DNA of 64,000 nucleotides. It comes from an alpha proteobacterium BAL199 (GTDB lineage Bacteria; Pseudomonadota; Alphaproteobacteria; Thalassobaculales; Thalassobaculaceae). The translations under genes were made by a program, and so were the position numbers. The notes beneath the pieces are model-generated. The model did not search any database, was not told the origin of the DNA, and worked only from the letters and a program-made list of their open reading frames with translations. The stretch is taken from assembly GCA_000171835.1 (NCBI GenBank), contig ABHC01000004.1, positions 124,001 through 188,000 on the forward strand. The letters run 5' to 3'. This document shows, piece after piece, positions 7,443 to 14,385 of this stretch. Positions within the stretch are counted from its first letter, which is position 1; each line of letters starts with the position of its first letter.

Positions 7443-9749
7443 TTACCCGCACTTTGAGTAACCGCAGGCCGTGCACAGCGCGCAGCCTTCCTGATGGACC
7501 AGCGCCACCGACCCGCAGCTTGGGCATTGACCCGGCGTGGTGCCGAGATTGACGACCTCGCGCGATGCCACGGGCTCCTTGCCGTCGGGCACATTGCCGC
7601 GGCGCTTCAGGAAGCCGATCTCGATCATGTGGGTCTCGATCACTTCGCCGATCGCGGCGAGCAGCGACGGGACGTACTTGCCCTTCAGCCATTGGCCGCC
7701 GCGCGGGTCGAACACCGCCTTCAGCTCGTCGACCACGAAGGACACGTCGCCGCCGCGCCGGAACACCGCGCTGATCATCCGGGTCAGCGCCACGGTCCAG
7801 GCGAAATGCTCCATGTTCTTGGAGTTGATGAACACCTCGAACGGCCGGCGTCGGCCATCCTGCAGGATGTCGTTCACGGTGATGTAGATCGCGTGGTCGC
7901 TGTCTGCCCACTTGATCTTGTAGGTCTCGCCGGGCAGCGAGGCTGGCCGGTCGAGCGGCTGGGTGAGGTGCACCACCGCACGGCCGTCGGCGAGGATGGT
8001 CGCGGTCTCGGCCGAACCCTGGGGTTCGGCGGCGGTCTGCTCCGGCTCCTCGCGGCGGGTGGCTAGCACAGCGCCGGTGACGTCGTTGGGGCGGTAGGTC
8101 GTGCAGCCCTTGCACCCGGACTCATAGGCCTGCCGGTAGACGCTCTTGAACGCCTCGAAGTCGATGTCCTCGGGGCAATTGATGGTCTTGGAGATCGAGC
8201 TGTCGACGTATTTCTGGACGGCCGCCTGCATCACCACATGGTCGCTCGGCGCCAGGCTCTGGGCGTGCACGAACGCATCGGTCAGCGGCGCATCCGGCCC
8301 CTTCAACTCGCGGTACAGGCGGTAGGCGAGGTCGCTGACTTCCTCGGTCTTCTTGCTGCCGTCCGGCATCAGCACGGTGCGGTCGTAGGTGAAACTGAAC
8401 ACCGGCTCCAGCCCGGACGAGACGTTGTCGGCGAACAGTGAGATCGTGCCGGTGGGCGCGATCGAAGTGACCAGGGCGTTACGGATGCCGTGTTCGGCGA
8501 TGGCCTCGCGCAGGTCTTCGTCGAGTTCCCGAATCGACTCCCCGGCCAGATAGGGCTTCGCGTCGAACAACGGGAACGGTCCTTTCTCGCGGGCGAGATC
8601 GATCGACGCCCGGTAGGCGTGGCGGCGCAGCAAGGACATCCAACGCTCGGTGGTGGCGACCGCTTCCGGCGAGCCGTAGCGCAGGCCGCAGAAGATCAGC
8701 GCGTCAGCGAGCCCGGTGACCCCGAGCCCGATCCGGCGCTTGCCTCGCGCCTCGGCGGCTTGGGCCTCCAGCGGGAAGCGCGAGACATCGACCACGTTGT
8801 CCATCATCCGCACCGCCAGCGGCACGATCTCGGCCAATGCCGTTTCGTCGAGGGCGGCGTCCGCCTCGAACGGGCGGGCGATCAAGGTGGCCAAGTTGAC
8901 CGAGCCGAGCAGGCAGGCACCGTAGGGGGGCAGCGGCTGCTCGCCGCACGGGTTGGTGGCGCTGATGGTTTCGCAATAGTGCAGGTTGTTGCGTTGGTTG
9001 ATCCGGTCGATGAAGATCACGCCCGGCTCGGCCACGTCGTAGGTGGTCTGCATGATCCGGTCCCACAGCGCGCGGGCCTTCACGGTGCGGTAGGCCGCGC
9101 CCTCGAACACCAGATCCCAGTCGCCGTCCGTCTTGACCGCCTCCATGAACGGATCGGTGATCAGGACCGACAGGTTGAACATGCGCAGGCGCGACGGATC
9201 GCGTTTGGCCTCGACGAACGCCTCGATGTCCGGGTGATCGCAGCGCAAGGTTGCCATCATGGCGCCGCGGCGGGAGCCGGCGCTCATGATGGTGCGGCAC
9301 ATGGCGTCCCACACGTCCATGAACGACAGCGGGCCTGAGGCGTCGGCACCAACGCCTTTCACCGGCGCGCCGCGCGGCCGAAGGGTGGAGAAGTCGTAGC
9401 CGATGCCGCCGCCCTGCTGCATGGTCAGGGCCGCTTCCTTGAGCGACTCGAAGATCCCGCCCATGGAGTCCGGGATCGTGCCCATGACGAAGCAGTTGAA
9501 CAGGGTGACGGACCGCCCGGTGCCGGCGCCGGCCAGGATGCGGCCGGCCGGCAGGAAACGGTAGCCTTCCATCGCCTCGTAGAATCGCTCGGCCCAGCGC
9601 GCCCGATCCTTCGGGGCCTCAGCCTCGGCCAACGCCGTCGCCACCCGGCGCCAACTGTCCTGGGGCGAAGCCTCCACCGCCTCGCCCTCGACCCGCAGCC
9701 GATACTTCATGTCCCAGATCTGTCGGCTGATCGGTGCCGGATCCTGCAT
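7443..9749 (-). CDS. nrdJ: Adenosylcobalamin-dependent (class II) ribonucleotide reductase
   Basis: A 768-residue protein that reduces ribonucleotides to deoxyribonucleotides using an adenosylcobalamin-derived radical. Visible landmarks are FNCFVMGTIPDSM with the first active-site cysteine, NPCGEQPLPPYGACLLGSVN with the finger-loop cysteine and neighbouring Glu, and IAPTGTISLFADNVSSGLEP. The C-terminus has the redox tail and zinc-like CxxC pairs QCPSCGS and CALCTACGYSKCG. The length is normal for the NrdJ_Z type. The ATG at 9749 is taken; a GTG one codon upstream is possible. No NrdR box or cobalamin riboswitch was recognised upstream. The cobalamin adenosyltransferase at 26171 could supply the cofactor. 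Confidence 0.95.
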   Translation of the reverse strand: MQDPAPISRQIWDMKYRLRVEGEAVEASPQDSWRRVATALAEAEAPKDRARWAERFYEAMEGYRFLPAGRILAGAGTGRSVTLFNCFVMGTIPDSMGGIFESLKEAALTMQQGGGIGYDFSTLRPRGAPVKGVGADASGPLSFMDVWDAMCRTIMSAGSRRGAMMATLRCDHPDIEAFVEAKRDPSRLRMFNLSVLITDPFMEAVKTDGDWDLVFEGAAYRTVKARALWDRIMQTTYDVAEPGVIFIDRINQRNNLHYCETISATNPCGEQPLPPYGACLLGSVNLATLIARPFEADAALDETALAEIVPLAVRMMDNVVDVSRFPLEAQAAEARGKRRIGLGVTGLADALIFCGLRYGSPEAVATTERWMSLLRRHAYRASIDLAREKGPFPLFDAKPYLAGESIRELDEDLREAIAEHGIRNALVTSIAPTGTISLFADNVSSGLEPVFSFTYDRTVLMPDGSKKTEEVSDLAYRLYRELKGPDAPLTDAFVHAQSLAPSDHVVMQAAVQKYVDSSISKTINCPEDIDFEAFKSVYRQAYESGCKGCTTYRPNDVTGAVLATRREEPEQTAAEPQGSAETATILADGRAVVHLTQPLDRPASLPGETYKIKWADSDHAIYITVNDILQDGRRRPFEVFINSKNMEHFAWTVALTRMISAVFRRGGDVSFVVDELKAVFDPRGGQWLKGKYVPSLLAAIGEVIETHMIEIGFLKRRGNVPDGKEPVASREVVNLGTTPGQCPSCGSVALVHQEGCALCTACGYSKCG

Positions 9750-9806
9750 CACACACCCAAACGGTAAGAGAGCGGCCTTATAAGATAAGATCCGGGTGCC
9801 GTCGGA

Positions 9807-10502
9807 TCAATTTTTTTGTTCTTGATCCGTTCCGGGAGACGGAGCCGCGGCGGAGGAGACCAGGTCGGCAAGCCCGATCCGCACCCGGGCGAAGACGTAC
9901 TTGGTCCATTCGCCGGCGACTAGGCCGAGCGTCCCGGGCCAGCGCCACCAGGCGTCCATTCGGACGTCGGGCGGGATGACGGGGTAGGGAACCAGTCGTA
10001 CCTCCGGCAGGGCGTGCGTGAATTCCAGCCGGGCGCGTGGCATGTGGTAGTTGGACGTCACCAGGATCAGGGACGTGCGCTCGGTCGCGCGCGCCCATAA
10101 GGCGGTCTCACGGGCGTTCCCGAGGGTGTCTGACGCACCGTAGCCAAGGACGACGCAGCAGTCGATAGTGGCCTGGTCGAGGCTGTCGCCGGCATCCGGG
10201 ATCAGGTCGCGGATCCGCGCAGGGTCGACCCGGTGGTCGACACCCGAGACGAACAATACCGGCGCGGTACCCTTCGCCAGCAGAGCCACGCCGGCATCCA
10301 TGCGCTTGCTGCCACCGGTCAGCACGACAACAGCCGCCGCTGGCTCGACCAAAGTCGGCTGCGTTGGGATGCGGCTAGCGTAGCGCACCAGCCCGATCGT
10401 CCAGGCAGTCGCCAGCGACAGGACCACGACCGTGATCAGCAACCCGATCCCGTATCCTGATCGGTTGGGTTCGCGACGGAACCGGTAGCGACGGCGGGCC
10501 AT
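9807..10502 (-). CDS. YdcF family (DUF218) membrane-anchored protein
   Basis: A 231-residue protein with one N-terminal membrane helix (IGLLITVVVLSLATAWTIGLV) and a DUF218 domain: AAVVVLTGGSKRMDAGVALL, VLFVSGVD, GNARETALWA and LILVTSNYHMPRARLEF. These match the YdcF/ElyC fold, whose members act in envelope polysaccharide or peptidoglycan precursor handling. The gene follows ftsX by three bases, and ftsE-ftsX-DUF218 is a recurrent alphaproteobacterial order, so a role in the envelope at division is inferred. The biochemical activity is unproven. Confidence 0.83.
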   Translation of the reverse strand: MARRRYRFRREPNRSGYGIGLLITVVVLSLATAWTIGLVRYASRIPTQPTLVEPAAAVVVLTGGSKRMDAGVALLAKGTAPVLFVSGVDHRVDPARIRDLIPDAGDSLDQATIDCCVVLGYGASDTLGNARETALWARATERTSLILVTSNYHMPRARLEFTHALPEVRLVPYPVIPPDVRMDAWWRWPGTLGLVAGEWTKYVFARVRIGLADLVSSAAAPSPGTDQEQKN

Positions 10503-10505
10503 GGG

Positions 10506-11423
10506 TCAGGGCAGTCGGGCGAGCGACAACATCACCGACGCCCGAGCGGTCAGGGTGGAGATCACCGTGGCGGCGACCGGCAGCGCGATCACCGCCAGCC
10601 AGTCACGGAGGCCGAAGTCAATTGAGGCAATCAGGGTGGCAAACCCCGCAGGGCCGGTTACCGCAGTGGTGTCGGTTGCGGTCCAGCGCAGAGCGATGAC
10701 GGTGATGATTGCCAGTATGGAACCGATCACGCCGCCGACCGCCGCGAGCCGGCCAGTGTGGCGCTGGAACTGCCGGGCGATGAACCGGTCCGGGGCTCCG
10801 ATCAGGTGCAGGACCTCGATCTCGTTGCGGTGAACGCCAAGCCCGGTGCGCACGGCGAACACCACGGCCAGAACCGCGGCCATCGACACCAGCGCGATCA
10901 CCACCAGTCCGGTGACGGCAACCGAACGCGCCAGCGCCTGGGCGTCGGCCAGCCACCGTGCATGGTCGTCGAGGGTGGTGCCCGGTGCTGCGTTCTCCAG
11001 CCGTTCAGCAAGAGACTCGCGATCGAGCGGTTGGCTTTGCGCAAGCCTGACGTCCACCAGAAGGGGCAGCGGCAGGGTGCGGACCAGTTCCGGTCCCAGC
11101 CAGGGCTCAAGCAAGGCCGCCGAATCGGCCTCAGGGATCGGCCGGGCGTCGGCGATGCCCGGTGTCACCTTCAGCAGCCGCAGGACGGCGTCGCGACGCT
11201 CGGCCGAGGCCGCACGGGACGCGTCGTCCCCGGTGTTCAGAGTGGGTGGGATCTGAATGGTGAGCGATCCGGCCAGTCGGCGGTCCCAGTCGGATACGAA
11301 GCCCTGCGCCGTCAATCCGCCGACCGCGGCCAGTGCTGCCAGATAGACCAGGACGGCAAGCAGGCCCGGCAGGAACCGGGTCGACGGGTCGCGCGCCAGC
11401 GCAAGATCGTTGCGGCCCCACAT
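10506..11423 (-). CDS. ftsX: Cell division ABC transporter permease FtsX
   Basis: About 305 residues from the ATG at 11423, two bases after the ftsE stop; a TTG two codons upstream would overlap that stop. The protein has a first membrane helix (FLPGLLAVLVYLAALAAV), a periplasmic loop of about 130 residues, then three membrane helices beginning with SVAVTGLVVIALVSMAAVLAVVFAV. The stretch GVHRNEIEVLHLIGAPDRFIARQFQRH is the conserved cytoplasmic loop of FtsX. FtsX with FtsE transmits division signals to periplasmic amidases. It sits in the order ftsE-ftsX-ydcF. Confidence 0.9.
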   Translation of the reverse strand: MWGRNDLALARDPSTRFLPGLLAVLVYLAALAAVGGLTAQGFVSDWDRRLAGSLTIQIPPTLNTGDDASRAASAERRDAVLRLLKVTPGIADARPIPEADSAALLEPWLGPELVRTLPLPLLVDVRLAQSQPLDRESLAERLENAAPGTTLDDHARWLADAQALARSVAVTGLVVIALVSMAAVLAVVFAVRTGLGVHRNEIEVLHLIGAPDRFIARQFQRHTGRLAAVGGVIGSILAIITVIALRWTATDTTAVTGPAGFATLIASIDFGLRDWLAVIALPVAATVISTLTARASVMLSLARLP

Positions 11424-11425
11424 GG

Positions 11426-12211
11426 TCAAGCCGGGCGTGCGGCCGCATTGCCGGGCCTGGCCGGCGCGGCGGCGCTGGGCATCTGCACCCGCGACAGCCG
11501 GGCACCCTCGAGATGCAGGCGGGGATGGTCGAAGCGCTTCACCAGCGACTCGTTGTGGGTGGCAATCAACACGGTGGTACCCATTTTATTCAACTCTTCA
11601 AACAGATAGAGCAGCCGGATCGCAATGCGATCATCGACGTTGCCGGTCGGTTCGTCGGCGAGCAGCAGGTTCGGCCGGCCGATCACCGCACGGGCGATCG
11701 CGATCCGCTGTTGCTGGCCGCCGGACAGGGTAGCGGGCAGCGCGTCCAGATGACCGCTCAATCCGACCCAGGCCAACAGTTCGGGAACGTGTTCGCGGAT
11801 CAGAGCCTCGCGGGTTCCGGCGATCCGCAACGGCAGCGCCACATTGTCCAGGGCCGACAGATGGGGGATCAGCCGGAAATCCTGGAACACCACCCCGACT
11901 CGCCGCCGCATCGCCGGACGTTCGGCCCGGCGAATCCCGGAAATATCTCGGTCGAACAGGCGGATGTTTCCGGACACCGGACGGGCGCCCAGATACATCA
12001 GGCGCAGCAGGGTCGACTTGCCGGCACCGCTGCCGCCGGTCAGGAAGTGAAAGCTGCCGGGTTCCAGTTCGAACGACACATCGCGCAGGATGACGGGGCC
12101 GCCGTCGTAGCGCATGAACACGTTTTCGAACCGGACCACCTGGCTACTCGCCCCTCGCTCTTTCTCGGCACGGCCGGATCTTGGACGAACGCCGTGGCGA
12201 AAGAAAGACAT
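11426..12211 (-). CDS. ftsE: Cell division ATP-binding protein FtsE
   Basis: About 261 residues from ATG 12211 (MSFFRHGV); the frame is open further upstream but family alignment starts near [15 protein letters not shown]. It has all ABC ATPase motifs: Walker [18 protein letters not shown]-loop [24 protein letters not shown], signature [15 protein letters not shown], Walker [14 protein letters not shown] and the H-loop IATHNESL. The stretch around residues 1-30 is a basic extension. It couples ATP hydrolysis to FtsX. The divergent zinc-ribbon gene starts 109 bases away. Confidence 0.93.
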   Translation of the reverse strand: MSFFRHGVRPRSGRAEKERGASSQVVRFENVFMRYDGGPVILRDVSFELEPGSFHFLTGGSGAGKSTLLRLMYLGARPVSGNIRLFDRDISGIRRAERPAMRRRVGVVFQDFRLIPHLSALDNVALPLRIAGTREALIREHVPELLAWVGLSGHLDALPATLSGGQQQRIAIARAVIGRPNLLLADEPTGNVDDRIAIRLLYLFEELNKMGTTVLIATHNESLVKRFDHPRLHLEGARLSRVQMPSAAAPARPGNAAARPA

Positions 12212-12283
12212 GGTGGCCGTCCGCCGGAACTGACTGGCGCAGCCGGCTTGCGACGCAACCGTGGCGAGGCCCGGCGGGCGCGC

Positions 12284-12289
12284 TATACT
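12284..12289 (+). promoter_or_regulatory. Possible -10 box of the zinc-ribbon gene
   Basis: TATACT at 12284-12289 is the only good -10-like hexamer in the 109-base divergent region between ftsE and the zinc-ribbon gene and would give a leader of about 25 bases. The hexamer 17 bases upstream is not a good -35, so this is a weak call. Confidence 0.3.
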
Positions 12290-12320
12290 CCGCGCCGCGG
12301 ATTGGATGATGAGGCGGCGA

Positions 12321-13172
12321 ATGCGGGTCACCTGCCCGGAGTGTGAATCGAAATTCAAGGTTCCGGACAAGGCCCTGGGGACCACCGGACGCAAGCTGCG
12401 ATGTGGCAGCTGTTCGCATCAGTGGATGCAGGCGCCGCCTGCGCCCAAACCGGCCAAGGCGCCGGTTGAAGAGGCATCCGGAAAACCAAAGGCCAAGACG
12501 AAGGGCAAGGCGAAGGCCAAGCCCAAGCCGAAACCCAAACCCATGCCAGAACCGGAGGACGAGCTTCCCGAGGAAGAGGCAGCGGAGGAGTCCGCCGAGG
12601 ATTTCGAACAGAACGACCTCCGGCCACCGACCGACGATGACGAGGGCGGGATGGATCCGCCGCCGCTTGGCGGGGTGTCCCGCTTCCGTGGTCCCCGGTC
12701 GGCGTCACCCCCGAAACGCCGGTTGCCCGTGGCCTTGCTGGTGCTGACGGCGGCGGCGTTCGCGATTCCGGGGATCCTGGTAGCGGCGCGGACGTCGCTG
12801 GTCGAGGCCTGGCCGGCCAGCGCCCTGCTGTACGATACGATCAGCATGCATGTGGACGTGCCTGGCGAGGGGATGGTCCTGCAGAATGTCTACGTCCAGC
12901 GCCGCCAGGAAGGCAGCGTGTTGCTGCTGGTGGTCGCTGGCGAGATCCGCAACACGACCGAACAGGTGCGCAGCCTGCCGGCGTTGCGCGGCACGGTGCT
13001 AGACGAGCATGGCGACACGCTGCAGTCCTGGTTGTTCACCGCCACGACCCCGCAACTGCTGCCGGGCGACGTCGGGCGGTTCCAGTCGGAGTTCGCCGGT
13101 GGATCCAGCGATGCCAGCCGGGTCAACGTGACTTTCACTCACGAACGGCCGGAGGTCGGAGCGGGATACTGA
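12321..13172 (+). CDS. MJ0042-type zinc-ribbon, DUF3426 membrane protein
   Basis: A 283-residue protein from ATG 12321, chosen because GAGG lies seven bases upstream; two earlier in-frame ATGs have none. The N-terminus is an MJ0042 zinc ribbon: CPECESKFKVPDKAL followed by LRCGSCSHQW, two CxxC pairs. A long Lys/Pro and acidic low-complexity linker (about residues 45-115) follows, then one membrane helix (LPVALLVLTAAAFAIPGIL) and a C-terminal DUF3426-like periplasmic domain with VVAGEIRNTTEQVRSLPALR. The family is common in alphaproteobacteria, often divergent from ftsE as here. Function is unknown. Confidence 0.8.
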   Translation: MRVTCPECESKFKVPDKALGTTGRKLRCGSCSHQWMQAPPAPKPAKAPVEEASGKPKAKTKGKAKAKPKPKPKPMPEPEDELPEEEAAEESAEDFEQNDLRPPTDDDEGGMDPPPLGGVSRFRGPRSASPPKRRLPVALLVLTAAAFAIPGILVAARTSLVEAWPASALLYDTISMHVDVPGEGMVLQNVYVQRRQEGSVLLLVVAGEIRNTTEQVRSLPALRGTVLDEHGDTLQSWLFTATTPQLLPGDVGRFQSEFAGGSSDASRVNVTFTHERPEVGAGY

Positions 13173-13380
13173 AGCGGAGCGCGCCAGCGCACCGCGTATC
13201 CGCGACCCTTCGAGCGCGCTTGTGCGCGTCGGCGATGTTTGCATTGGAGCGGCGTGAGACGTAGCCGATGTCTTCGCGGATATAGCTGCGCGTTGACATG
13301 TAGTCGAACACCGTGTCCGCCAAACAATCGCAGTAGGTATTTGCCGAGTCCTGGTCGGTCTCAACGGGTAGTGTATGCAC
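13135..13380 (-). CDS. Small Cys-containing ORF in frame behind the TAG of the upstream gene
   Basis: An 81-codon frame from GTG 13380. Its middle looks like true protein: YCDCLADTVFDYMSTRSYI, then NIADAHKRARRVADTRC, a C-x-C ... C pattern seen in small periplasmic domains. It has no signal peptide and no ribosome site. It is in the same frame as the membrane protein 13402-14262, with only the TAG at 13402-13404 and seven sense codons between. It may therefore be the C-terminal domain of that protein, cut off by a nonsense codon. The last 38 bases overlap the convergent zinc-ribbon gene. Confidence 0.35.
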   Translation of the reverse strand: MHTLPVETDQDSANTYCDCLADTVFDYMSTRSYIREDIGYVSRRSNANIADAHKRARRVADTRCAGALRFSIPLRPPAVRE

Positions 13381-13401
13381 GCAAATTTCATGTTCTCGGT
13401 C

Positions 13402-14262
13402 CTAAAACCTCCGCCCGAAGCTCTGAGGTTGCGAGGACGGTCCTTGGTACTGAAATCGGGAGACCGGCAGAGGTCCTATTTGGGCTACGAACGCGGCAAG
13501 ATGGTCCCAGAACAGTGTCAGAAAGGCCGCGCAAATTGCGATCGCCATAAGGATGGGGACCAGACCTCGCCGCCGGCTTGGCCCGGCTTGGACTGTCGAC
13601 GCAGAAATGTCCTCGACCGCAGCTGATGCTAACGCTTGGCGTTGAGTGGGCGCGAAATACCGCTGCCATTCGTTCAGCCGATCAACGAGTTGTTCAGCGT
13701 CCGACCGAGTGTGAATACCGCGCAGACCGGACAAAGGGATATTGATCTCGGTTGCGGGCGGTCGGTTCAAGCACCCTTCCGGCTGAACGATCCGAGTCAC
13801 GCCGATGTAGCTGACGCCTCGGGGGATAGACAGCGAGAAGGGCTCGACCTGAGACCAGGTCCAGCGTTGCGCAGGCTTGAAACGTTCCAACAGGACTCTG
13901 ACCCCAGCAAATTGTGAGGAGTGGTGTCGTGGCCGGAAGGCGATTCCAGACTCGTCCAACTGCAGCATCCACGTGCATGCCTTCAGATGATTGTCTACGA
14001 ACAGGGCGGATAAACCGGCCGCATTTGCGAGAAGGACGGCGAATGCGATCTGCAGGACGTCGGACTCGACGCTCGCATGATAAAATGTTGCCAGGCAAAG
14101 GGATCCGTAGACCAGGACGCAGCCAACGTGCCACAGGGATGGCAGATGCTCTGAGCTGATTAGGTACGCACCACGCCCCGGTTGGCCGGGGAGTCCGATG
14201 TTCGAGCTGGGTGAGGCGTCGCTGTTCCGCGGGCCGCGAATGAAGCGCTCGACAGGACGCAT
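13402..14262 (-). CDS. Membrane protein with PH-like middle part, unknown function
   Basis: A 286-residue protein from ATG 14262, which has GGAG five bases upstream (an ATG 17 codons earlier lacks one). Two hydrophobic helices lie at about residues 45-90 (VGCVLVYGSLCLATFYHA and IAFAVLLANAAGLSALFV), then a soluble beta-rich part (LDESGIAFRPRH ... VSYIGVTRIV ... INIPLSGLRG) resembling bacterial PH-like domains, and a third helix (LVPILMAIAICAAFLTLFW). The base composition is visibly less GC-rich and the codons less biased than in flanking genes, suggesting acquisition. It may be truncated by the TAG at 13402-13404 (see findings). I do not recognise the family. Confidence 0.6.
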   Translation of the reverse strand: MRPVERFIRGPRNSDASPSSNIGLPGQPGRGAYLISSEHLPSLWHVGCVLVYGSLCLATFYHASVESDVLQIAFAVLLANAAGLSALFVDNHLKACTWMLQLDESGIAFRPRHHSSQFAGVRVLLERFKPAQRWTWSQVEPFSLSIPRGVSYIGVTRIVQPEGCLNRPPATEINIPLSGLRGIHTRSDAEQLVDRLNEWQRYFAPTQRQALASAAVEDISASTVQAGPSRRRGLVPILMAIAICAAFLTLFWDHLAAFVAQIGPLPVSRFQYQGPSSQPQSFGRRF

Positions 14263-14385
14263 TCCCACTCCACTACCGGTATCATCGGAAGGTCGACGGT
14301 CGCTCGGTATCATGGCCGGTAGGTGTAGCCAATACAGTCAAGCCGGGTGCCACGCGGCGACGAGGGCTGCGGAAGAGGGCCCTGA

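Noticed and set aside
9749-9806. Possible cobalamin riboswitch or NrdR boxes before nrdJ
   Set aside because: The gap is too short for a riboswitch and no NrdR-box pair is visible.
12468-12560. Lys/Pro repeat in the zinc-ribbon protein as a TonB-like domain
   Set aside because: It is low-complexity linker; the domain order zinc ribbon, helix, DUF3426 explains it better.
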